This document shows positions 1-6,267 of a stretch of DNA of 11,598 bases, piece after piece. The notes beneath the pieces are model-generated. The model ran no database searches. It was not told where the DNA came from and saw only the letters and a list, made by a program, of their open reading frames with translations. Within the stretch, counting starts at the first letter, position 1; each line of letters opens with the position of its first letter. Where the stretch lies: positions 1 through 11,598 of the forward strand of contig PAIW01000003.1 in the NCBI GenBank assembly GCA_002710885.1. The letters are read 5' to 3'. The stretch is from Chloroflexota bacterium. GTDB lineage: Bacteria > Chloroflexota > Dehalococcoidia > SAR202 > UBA11138. The translations under genes were made by a program, and so were the position numbers.

Positions 1-421
1 CGGTTGGCTGAATAAGAGGATGCGATTCGAGAGCGGCTTTCGATTCTTGGACAAAGGTTTCTTCGAGCCACACCGAGTCGAAAGCGTCGGAGATTTTTAG
101 CATTCCGAGTAATTCCTCTTCCGGCATGATGTCGCCGTGTCGTTGGCGACGCTCTGATGTCCCGTTGTGCTCGAACCAGGGGCGGTCAATGTCGCGGAGT
201 TGGTCTGGGGAAAAATCTCCCAGGTAAGCTCGATTCGGAGGGTAGCCCACGGCATTCTCAAACGTACGCAGGTGAGAGGCGATGTCCTCCGTTACGCTTG
301 GAGTTCTCGAAATGTCCACAGAGGGCTTGTGGCCGTTTCTTACCAGACCTGGCGCATGGGCCAAGAAGTATCGGACGCCCATTATCACCGGATGTCGATT
401 GCCAAGTGTGAGCGTGTTCAA
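1..421 (-). CDS. GrdC-like protein (glycine/betaine reductase component C, beta-type), N-terminal part
   Basis: The gene runs off the left edge of the window, and about 140 N-terminal residues are visible. The frame opens after a TGA just inside the preceding gene's end. The best start is TTG at 421, preceded by GAGG (435-432) with a 10-base gap; an ATG at 382 is an internal alternative. From the TTG the protein contains, in order, VIMGVRYFLAHAPGLVRNG, HLRTFENAVGYPPN, a GDFSPDQL stretch, RPWFEHN, GDIMPEEELLGMLKISD and FDSVWLEETFV. This order matches my memory of clostridial GrdC (HLRSFE, Y-PNQ-YIG, RPWW, GEIMP-(E/D)E, DVFDLV-LE). In glycine reductase, GrdC is a ketosynthase-like subunit of component C, which releases acetyl phosphate from a selenoprotein-bound acetyl group. 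Here it sits 28 bases after the decarboxylase-like gene, so it is probably co-transcribed. The substrate is unlikely to be glycine in this context, but that is inference. Family assignment is moderately sure; function is unknown. Confidence 0.68.
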   Translation of the reverse strand, partial: MNTLTLGNRHPVIMGVRYFLAHAPGLVRNGHKPSVDISRTPSVTEDIASHLRTFENAVGYPPNRAYLGDFSPDQLRDIDRPWFEHNGTSERRQRHGDIMPEEELLGMLKISDAFDSVWLEETFVQESKAALESHPLIQPT

Positions 422-449
422 ATAACTCGGACCTCGTATCTTTTGAGTT

Positions 450-1385
450 TCACAGTGTCAATGTGTTGGGGGCGAACACCTGCTCTGGTTCGACTTTCTC
501 AGGAATCACCTGCTGGTCAACACAGAATTGAATGAGCGCTTCCAACGCGGGCATGCTCGATGCTAGACCGTAAGGCAGGGGATCGTCGCCGACGATTTCT
601 GTAACATCCATCAGGGTTTTGTCTGCCGAGTTCATGTCATCTCTATTCGAGCGTACACTTTCAAGGTATGTCCGCTTGGCGGCTGTGAACATTGTGAATA
701 ATTCCTTCGCTAGCCACGGGTTTGCTTCGAGAACGTCGTCCCTGACGACGACCGAATGGTTGATCGGATAGATTCCGGTGTCCCCAAAATACTCGGCTCC
801 GGCGGCGCGGGCGCCGGGAATCAGGGGTTGAATGTCCGGAGAGTCAGAGGCGGGAGCGCCGATCGCCGCGTCGATCTCCCCAGATGCGAGCATAGCGCGA
901 AGATCGCCGCTATCCGCAGTTTCGACATTGGAGGGCGCGACGTACTCGGCCACATGCTCATCGCCCGACAACACCCAAGTCACCTGATCCAGATCCACGC
1001 CATAAACTGAATTCAGGATTCCGCGAACCCAGACTCCTGTGGTCACGGTGTAGCCTCGGACTCCGACTCTTCGGCCTTCCAGATCAGTAGGCGACTGGAT
1101 CCCAGAGTTGGTGTTGTATGAGATTGCGTCTTGATGGAATCCGCGCGTCAGAAATATCGGAATAGCCGTAAATGCTTGACGGTACACCCTGGAGCAGAGA
1201 TACGTCGAGAACGCCATCTCGGAAACGTCGAACTCCAGTCCGCGGACCATGCGTCTGAAAATTGCTGTGACGGGATTAATCTCGACATGGTCGAACTCGA
1301 AATATTTTGAACTTATACTGCCGTCCTTCAGAGCGTTGGTGTGGCCGTAGTTGCCAAAGGCGGTTTGTAGCGTCAATTCTGGCAT
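450..1385 (-). CDS. 4,5-dihydroxyphthalate decarboxylase-like protein (type 2 periplasmic-binding fold, NMT1-like)
   Basis: The 311-residue protein has the layout of the 4,5-dihydroxyphthalate decarboxylase (Pht5-like) group. Visible marks are an N-terminal strand LTLQTAFGNYGHTNALKDG, then R-M-(x5)-FDVSEM at about 45-57, the SSYL-like STYLCSR, a PIFLTRGF segment near 76-83, and DLEGRRVGVRGY at 101-112 followed by a W-RGIL helix. Near 203-210 is GIYPINH, and the C-terminal helices resemble those of NMT1/ThiY-type binding proteins. There is no signal peptide, lipobox or membrane segment, so it should be cytoplasmic and act as an enzyme or ligand-binding protein, not as an exported transporter component. 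Family members remove a carboxylate from 4,5-dihydroxyphthalate to give protocatechuate, but many homologues are uncharacterised. The ATG at 1385 has TGAGGA five bases upstream. The gene starts 22 bases after the ligJ-like gene ends, which supports one operon. The family is fairly sure; the substrate is not. Confidence 0.8.
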   Translation of the reverse strand: MPELTLQTAFGNYGHTNALKDGSISSKYFEFDHVEINPVTAIFRRMVRGLEFDVSEMAFSTYLCSRVYRQAFTAIPIFLTRGFHQDAISYNTNSGIQSPTDLEGRRVGVRGYTVTTGVWVRGILNSVYGVDLDQVTWVLSGDEHVAEYVAPSNVETADSGDLRAMLASGEIDAAIGAPASDSPDIQPLIPGARAAGAEYFGDTGIYPINHSVVVRDDVLEANPWLAKELFTMFTAAKRTYLESVRSNRDDMNSADKTLMDVTEIVGDDPLPYGLASSMPALEALIQFCVDQQVIPEKVEPEQVFAPNTLTL

Positions 1386-1407
1386 TGGTTCCTCAGGAGA
1401 TCAGAAT

Positions 1408-2406
1408 TTAGGAAGCCGATGGGAGGCGGTCGCCATAGACCTTTCGAGCGTTGCCCTCGTAAATCTTCTGGCGGTCCTCGTCACCTAGCCAGTCGATGGC
1501 GTCGAATAGGGAGCGGACATCCTCGAAGGAGCGTCCGGTTTGGGGGTCGATGGCGTTGACCGCGCCGAACATCTCGGTGGCGAACAGCACGTTATCCACT
1601 CCCACCCGCTTGATGAGCAACTCCATCGACTCCTGGTCGTAAATCGCCATGTCCCAATACACACGGCGGGCGGCATCCTCGAAAGGCTCCAGTCCTAGCT
1701 TGGCATGACTGCCCCGGTGCCTCGACCACTGATAGGGGATGGCCCCGCCGCCGTGGGGGATGATTATCTTGAGGTCGGGGAAATCCTGGAACACACGTGA
1801 GCCTAGAATCTCAACTCCGGCGGAGTGATGCTGGGCGATGTAGTGGGATGCGGTTACATGATGGGCCGGGTTGAACGTCGAACTGGCGTGGATGGTGCCT
1901 GGCAAGTCGAACTCGATCATCTTATCCCATAGTGGATACCACCAATCTTCTTTCATTGAGGGCGTGAAGGGATCGACGCTTCCAGATATGTCCGGGTTGA
2001 TGTTGCAGGACACGAACCCCATCTCAACGCACCGCTCCAACTCGTCCAGCCAATATTCGGGGTTGACGCCCGGAGACTGGGGAAGCTGGCAAACGGGACT
2101 GATTTTGTCGGGCCAGAGTTTGGCCGCTCGCGATATCAGGTCATTACACGCCTCGGTCCAATAACGGCTGTGCAGGTCCGAACCGAACTGATGGCCCATT
2201 GCTGAAGCCTGGGGAGAGAACATTAGCCTGTCGATGCCCCAATCGTCCATCCGTTTGAACTGGCCTTGAAGGGAGTGGGCCAACTCGTCGTCGCTTATCT
2301 GAAGCCGCGCCTTGGCTGGCCGGGCGTAGGTCGAAATCTGCCTGCCACGATACGCCTGCAACTGGGGCGGCGCGCTGGTGTAGTGGGCGTGGGCGTCGAT
2401 AATCAT
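1408..2406 (-). CDS. ligJ: LigJ-like 4-oxalomesaconate hydratase (amidohydrolase-2 / ACMSD superfamily)
   Basis: This is a 332-residue TIM-barrel metal hydrolase of the COG2159 type. Its N-terminus MIIDAHAHYTSAP gives metal-ligand histidines H6 and H8. Further conserved points are LPQSPGV (about 108-114), a W-YP-(W/Y) segment near 156, TIHAS with H173, PHGGGAIPY with H218, and NVLFATEMFGAV with E278, followed by IDP-TGRSF and IYEGNARKVY near the C-terminus. These match Sphingobium LigJ closely by memory. The glutamate in (S/T)EM, where most superfamily members have aspartate, is typical of LigJ. LigJ hydrates 4-oxalomesaconate to 4-carboxy-4-hydroxy-2-oxoadipate in the protocatechuate 4,5-cleavage pathway. 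The ATG at 2406 is preferred over a TTG at 2433 because AGGGGA lies five bases upstream and the family begins MIID. It is the first gene of a minus-strand unit. Membership in the LigJ group is likely; a related 2-oxo-acid substrate is possible. Confidence 0.85.
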   Translation of the reverse strand: MIIDAHAHYTSAPPQLQAYRGRQISTYARPAKARLQISDDELAHSLQGQFKRMDDWGIDRLMFSPQASAMGHQFGSDLHSRYWTEACNDLISRAAKLWPDKISPVCQLPQSPGVNPEYWLDELERCVEMGFVSCNINPDISGSVDPFTPSMKEDWWYPLWDKMIEFDLPGTIHASSTFNPAHHVTASHYIAQHHSAGVEILGSRVFQDFPDLKIIIPHGGGAIPYQWSRHRGSHAKLGLEPFEDAARRVYWDMAIYDQESMELLIKRVGVDNVLFATEMFGAVNAIDPQTGRSFEDVRSLFDAIDWLGDEDRQKIYEGNARKVYGDRLPSAS

Positions 2407-2472
2407 GTGTTCCCCTGCGGGAGTCGTCAGCAATCAGCAGTCAAAAACGAGGCAATCAGATTTAGTGGGCGC

Positions 2473-2501
2473 AGTATATCAGAGGCGTGATGTGTTGTCC
2501 G
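2473..2501 (-). promoter_or_regulatory. candidate extended -10 promoter for the ligJ-like operon
   Basis: Read on the minus strand, CGGACA (2501-2496) is followed by a 17-base spacer and TATACT (2478-2473), preceded by TGa, which is an extended -10 arrangement. It lies about 67 bases upstream of the ATG at 2406. The -35 box matches 4 of 6 consensus bases and the -10 matches 5 of 6. This is a sigma70-like call by inspection only. Confidence 0.45.
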
Positions 2502-2524
2502 GCCTGCGCTTTGCCTGTTAGAAT
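2495..2524 (+). promoter_or_regulatory. candidate extended -10 promoter for the aldolase gene
   Basis: TTGTCC (2495-2500), an 18-base spacer and TAGAAT (2519-2524) preceded by TGt form a sigma70-like promoter. The -35 matches 4 of 6 bases and the -10 matches 5 of 6. Transcription would begin near 2531, leaving a leader of about 40 bases. The -35 box overlaps that of the opposing promoter. Confidence 0.45.
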
Positions 2525-2570
2525 CGCCAGCGTTCCGGGTTGCGAAAATCCTCTTAGCGAAGGAGCGGTC

Positions 2571-3434
2571 ATGGCAAATTCTACCCGTCTTAACGGCGTA
2601 ATCAAGGCTCTTGATGAAGGCACAACTGCCTTCACGACTTTCAGCCCGGCCGACCCGGAGTCTGCGTCCGCGTTGAGTGGCACGAACTACGACGGCGTCG
2701 TGTTCGAGATGGAGCATGGCCCCTTCAACACTGTGGCCCTCAGAGACGCTCTCCAATACCTGTTGAGCAGGGGCCAGATTCTGAACGGCGGTACGCTTGC
2801 TCCGGCGGTCACTCCTATGGTGCGCATCCCTCCCAACGGCGGCGAGATGAACCAATGGATCGCGAAGCAAGTTTTGGACATAGGCGTCTATGGCATCATC
2901 TTTCCCCACATTAGCACCGTGGAAGAGGCATGGAACGCCGTTCGAGCCTGCCGATATCCTCGTATGCCTGAAAAGGAAGATTACGATCCTCCAGGGATTC
3001 GGGGAGACGCTCCCGTTCGCGCGGCGCGGTACTGGGGCTTGAGCCAGCAAGAATACTACGCTAAGGCGGACGTTTGGCCGCTGGCTCCTGAAGGCGAAAT
3101 CCTCGTCGTCATCCAGTGCGAAGATGTTCAGGCTATCGAGAATCTGCCATCCATCCTGAAAGAGGTTCCGGGCATCGGCGTAGTGCTGATCGGAGAGGGT
3201 GATTTGAGCCAAGAGCTTGGATACCCCCGACAGTACGACCATCCCGTGGTCGCCGACGCGATACACTCGATCCTGGCCATATGCAAGGAAAACAACGTTC
3301 CGTGTGGCCACCCCCATCCAGACACTCAGAACACGGCTAGACTCATTGAAGAGGGCTATCGCTTCCTGATGCCGGGCGCTGGACGTTCCTATGCGGCGCT
3401 CGATCAGGGGCGGACACTCACTGGTAGGGAATAG
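2571..3434 (+). CDS. HpcH/HpaI-family class II pyruvate aldolase
   Basis: The 287-residue protein has the features of divalent-metal class II aldolases that cleave 4-hydroxy-2-oxo acids to pyruvate or oxaloacetate plus an aldehyde or oxo acid. FEMEHGPFN (45-53) corresponds to the family's D-EH-PN motif, with H49 as the expected catalytic histidine. MVRIPP places R85 at the substrate-binding arginine. IFPHISTVEEA (about 110-120) and CRYP follow. The metal ligands appear as E184 in VIQCED and D211 in IGEGDLSQELGYPR. The region between CRYP and the VVIQ strand is longer than in E. coli HpcH, by roughly 9 plus 5 residues. The ATG at 2571 is chosen over an earlier in-frame start at 2487 because AAGGAG lies five bases upstream and the family begins near here. 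The gene is divergent from the ligJ-like gene. A plausible role is cleavage of the LigJ product, but the specificity cannot be read from sequence. The family is sure. Confidence 0.88.
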   Translation: MANSTRLNGVIKALDEGTTAFTTFSPADPESASALSGTNYDGVVFEMEHGPFNTVALRDALQYLLSRGQILNGGTLAPAVTPMVRIPPNGGEMNQWIAKQVLDIGVYGIIFPHISTVEEAWNAVRACRYPRMPEKEDYDPPGIRGDAPVRAARYWGLSQQEYYAKADVWPLAPEGEILVVIQCEDVQAIENLPSILKEVPGIGVVLIGEGDLSQELGYPRQYDHPVVADAIHSILAICKENNVPCGHPHPDTQNTARLIEEGYRFLMPGAGRSYAALDQGRTLTGRE

Positions 3435-3484
3435 GCGGCGTTCTGGCGTCTGGCTCCTTCCAAGACGATGGGACTGCCAATCCG

Positions 3485-4672
3485 TCAAAACGCGATCTCG
3501 TGTAGCTCCGATGTTTCGAGGGTTAGTTGTTCGTGGCCGTCCGATGTGATGACGTGGACATCCTCCCACAGGAACTGGACGTCGCCTGAGCGAACGCCCG
3601 GTTCGGTGCTAATTACCATGCCCTCTGCCAGAATTGTGTTGTCGGCGGGCGCGATGCTGGGAGGCTCGGTTATCAACATGCCCTGACCGTGGCCCATTCG
3701 ACCGACTCGGCCTCGGCCCGGCGAGTCCACTTCCAGCCCAACGTCGGAGATGGCCTGCATTGCAATCTTGTGCATCTCGGAGCATTTGACGCCTGGGCCG
3801 AGGGCGGCCTTCATCCGGAAGTTGACCTCCAGGACTCCAGCGTGGACCCGTTTTTGGTCATCGGTGGTCGGTCCCAGAGATGCCATCCGAGCGTAGTCAA
3901 CAGTGTATTGGCGGACGTAAGCTCCAGCGTCCACAGCCAGGATGTCGCCTTTCACAAGCAGGCGGTCGTAGGGTAGTTGGTTCTTGGCGCCGGTGTAGTC
4001 TTGCTGGAGTATGACGAAGGAGGTTCTATCGCCGCCTTCTTCCTGGATTAGCTGGCGCATCAATCGGACGATGTCACGCTCGGTCATGTCTGACTCAACT
4101 GTGCTGAAAAGGCGCTGACGCGCTCTGCCTGTAACGTCAGCAGCCTGTCGGACGTAAGCCAACTCCTCCGGTGATTTGACGATTCTCATGGCGATGATGA
4201 TCTGAGCAGCATCGACGAAGCTAACTCCGGGCATGGCGTCTACGAGATCATGATAGGCTCCCACAGGCATCCCCATGCGTTGCTCCTGCCCAAGCTCAAC
4301 ACCGATGTTTCGGGCGTCGGCGCCTGCGTCTCTGAGAGCTTCCAACACGATGTCATGCGGGAATGTCAGAAGTTCGGTGTACGGCCTGACGTCGTTGACG
4401 TAGCATCCGAGTTTCAGGTTATCCACGCCCTGAGACACGATGATCGGGTCGCGCTGTAACGGAAGAATGAACACTGATGGACGAGTCAACGAGTGGTGCA
4501 ACGCGAGACTCGCTGACGCTCCTGCGAAATACTGAAAATTCTCCTCGCCGGTGACCATTAAGGCCTCGATGCCTTCCTCGGACATCATATCTCTGGTCGC
4601 GTTCCATCTGCGCTCCATCTCAGCGCGGGTGAACAGGGCGTGTTCGAGGTTATCGGTGCCAGAGATAGTCAC
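3485..4672 (-). CDS. M24 family metallopeptidase (Xaa-Pro aminopeptidase / creatinase-like)
   Basis: The 395-residue protein has an N-terminal creatinase-type domain (about 1-160, with GIEALMVTGEENFQYFAG at 34-51) and a C-terminal pita-bread M24 domain. All five metal ligands of the metallopeptidase branch are present: D248 in AVDAG, D259 in TVDYAR, H328 in GHGQG, E357 in STEPGV and E370 in WEDVH. This argues for a true dinuclear metal hydrolase and not a creatinase, which lacks these ligands, although the fold is shared. It is likely a dipeptidase or aminopeptidase acting in the cytoplasm, since no signal peptide is seen. The start is GTG at 4672, with GGAG five bases upstream. It lies 146 bases downstream of the DUF1116 gene on the same strand and may be in the same transcript or have its own promoter. 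It ends 50 bases from the convergent aldolase gene. The exact substrate is unknown. Confidence 0.88.
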   Translation of the reverse strand: MTISGTDNLEHALFTRAEMERRWNATRDMMSEEGIEALMVTGEENFQYFAGASASLALHHSLTRPSVFILPLQRDPIIVSQGVDNLKLGCYVNDVRPYTELLTFPHDIVLEALRDAGADARNIGVELGQEQRMGMPVGAYHDLVDAMPGVSFVDAAQIIIAMRIVKSPEELAYVRQAADVTGRARQRLFSTVESDMTERDIVRLMRQLIQEEGGDRTSFVILQQDYTGAKNQLPYDRLLVKGDILAVDAGAYVRQYTVDYARMASLGPTTDDQKRVHAGVLEVNFRMKAALGPGVKCSEMHKIAMQAISDVGLEVDSPGRGRVGRMGHGQGMLITEPPSIAPADNTILAEGMVISTEPGVRSGDVQFLWEDVHVITSDGHEQLTLETSELHEIAF

Positions 4673-4818
4673 GGTGTCTCCGATTTAAGGAATTTCCATT
4701 CTGAGTCGCGGCGAAAAATATGTTGGCAGAAGGGCAATGGCCATCTGACACGACACTAGATGCTTCAATCTGTTCAGCATAACGATTTGTGCTTGACCAC
4801 GGGTCGGGTCCAGGGAAC

Positions 4819-6267
4819 TTATGCGTTCGCCGTCTCGGACAGCAGTTGGTCGATGGCTTCCAACGCCTGTGTGAAGCAGGCCATTGGCGACCTTACGATG
4901 CCTGCGCCCACCTGACCGACGCCCGGCTCTCGATGGGCTATACCGGTGTTGATTACCGGAGTTATGCTGGACTCAACAACCTTGCGAACGTCGATTCCGC
5001 ATGGCGTTCCCTGGAAGTCGAGCGTTGGCAATGCGAGATTCGGGTTCCGCCCCACTGTGATTTCGCCCATCTCCCGCGTGTAGGCCAGGGCGTCCTGGAA
5101 TGTTCCAGCACCCACGAAACCGACAACTGCCGGGGCCGCGCCCATCGCAAACCCTCCCAGGCCCATCGTCTCAACGATGGTGCTGTCGCCCATGTCCGGA
5201 TTGGCGTCGTTCGCTGTGAAACCTGGGAAATACAGACCTTGTGGCATGAGTGACGGAGCGGTGAACCAACGGTCGCCGGTGGCGCTCACTTGAATGCCGA
5301 ACTCGGTCCCGTTGCGGCTCATCGCCGTGACCACTGTAGAATTTGGAATATCCCTCGTGGGGTCCATCGTCGCCTTGCCAATTGCCATCGCCAGATTCAG
5401 GAAAAACTGGTCGTTGTCTGCCAGGAATTTAAGGACGTCGCTGACGTTGTTGCCAATTGAGCTGGCGTTTGCAATTTGAGGGGCAAGGGTTCTCAGAAGC
5501 AACGACGTGGCCGCGACGTTGCGCTGGTGCATCTCGTCGCCCATTGTCAGGGCGCGGGCTACGATGGGTCGAAGCTCGACACCGCCCGCAGACTGCACAG
5601 CTTCTCGAAGCACAGGAGCCAGGCCATTCTGGAGCCATTCAAGCCGCTGGATTACAATGTCGTCGTTGGCCCCGAACCTCATCACCTTGCCGATGCCTTC
5701 GTTGATCGTGCAGTAAGCGCGGTTTCCGAAGGCCCGATTCTCCACCACAAAGACGGGCATAGATGGGCTGGTGATGCCGGTCATCGGCCCCACGGCCCCA
5801 AAGTTGTGGTTCGGCTGTAGAGTGATCTCGCCGTTTTCAAGGGCGGCGACCGCGTCGGTGTCCGTGTGAGTCCAACTCTCGTATCGAATCGCTCCCAAAA
5901 TTGCCGATTGCATCGGGCCGCACATATCTGGCCACTCAATGGGAGGGCCTGCGTGCAGGAGCATCCTGTCGTCGAGGCCGGTGATGGCCTCGACCGCCGG
6001 CGCGACGTCCACCAGCGCCGGTTGAGCGTCCAACATCCGTTGAAAAGCCGTGCGGTTGGCCTCGTCGATGATGTTCAGGTGTCCGGCGGCGTTCCTTTTC
6101 TGTATGCTCCGCAGAGTTTCTGTCAGACGCTGATCGCTCTCCGCGGGCGGCCGCCAGTTGACATCGGTGACGGGGGTTTGTGAGCTTCGCAGTGTGTCGG
6201 CGAATAGCGAGAGGCCCACGTTGACGACCTTGAGGTCTTCTCCCAGCAGCGGTTTGTTCTGTCTCAT
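4819..6267 (-). CDS. DUF1116 family protein (AllG/YlbE-like)
   Basis: This 482-residue protein belongs to the DUF1116 family, represented in E. coli by YlbE, now AllG, a subunit of the oxamate carbamoyltransferase AllFGH. Recognisable stretches are a start of NKPLLGEDLKVVNVGLSLF, ALVDVAPAVEAI, LHAGPPIEWPDMCGPM, GAVGPMTGITSPSMPVFVVEN (split by one residue from the next block), AYCTINEGIGKVMRFG, VARALTMGDEMHQRN, and ETMGLGGFAMGAAPAVVGFVG. Glycine-rich loops and conserved acidic residues fit a catalytic or ligand-binding role, but no classic motif is present. The ATG at 6267 shares its first base with the last base of the upstream fdrA-like stop (TGATG), and GGAG lies six bases ahead. An in-frame GTG at 6279 is less likely. 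The overlap indicates translational coupling and a 1:1 complex with the FdrA-like protein. The family is sure; the reaction is inferred from E. coli homologues. Confidence 0.87.
   Translation of the reverse strand: MRQNKPLLGEDLKVVNVGLSLFADTLRSSQTPVTDVNWRPPAESDQRLTETLRSIQKRNAAGHLNIIDEANRTAFQRMLDAQPALVDVAPAVEAITGLDDRMLLHAGPPIEWPDMCGPMQSAILGAIRYESWTHTDTDAVAALENGEITLQPNHNFGAVGPMTGITSPSMPVFVVENRAFGNRAYCTINEGIGKVMRFGANDDIVIQRLEWLQNGLAPVLREAVQSAGGVELRPIVARALTMGDEMHQRNVAATSLLLRTLAPQIANASSIGNNVSDVLKFLADNDQFFLNLAMAIGKATMDPTRDIPNSTVVTAMSRNGTEFGIQVSATGDRWFTAPSLMPQGLYFPGFTANDANPDMGDSTIVETMGLGGFAMGAAPAVVGFVGAGTFQDALAYTREMGEITVGRNPNLALPTLDFQGTPCGIDVRKVVESSITPVINTGIAHREPGVGQVGAGIVRSPMACFTQALEAIDQLLSETANA

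Noticed and set aside
157..535. Two overlapping plus-strand open frames of 84 and 122 codons
   Set aside because: They lie opposite the GrdC-like gene and the end of the decarboxylase-like gene, whose proteins show clear family motifs. Their own translations have none.
3435..3484. Bidirectional terminator in the convergent gap
   Set aside because: The 50 bases between the aldolase and the M24 peptidase genes show no GC-rich hairpin followed by a T-run on either strand.
2427..3569. Minus-strand open frame of 380 codons covering the whole aldolase gene
   Set aside because: It is antisense to a protein with intact HpcH/HpaI catalytic residues and its translation resembles nothing. It is a by-product of codon bias in the real gene.
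3485..4672. True creatinase
   Set aside because: Creatinase shares the fold but lacks the metal ligands. All five (D248, D259, H328, E357, E370) are present here, which favours a metallopeptidase.
4789..5253. Plus-strand open frame of 154 codons
   Set aside because: It is antisense to the C-terminal part of the DUF1116 gene, with no family resemblance and Arg/His-rich composition.
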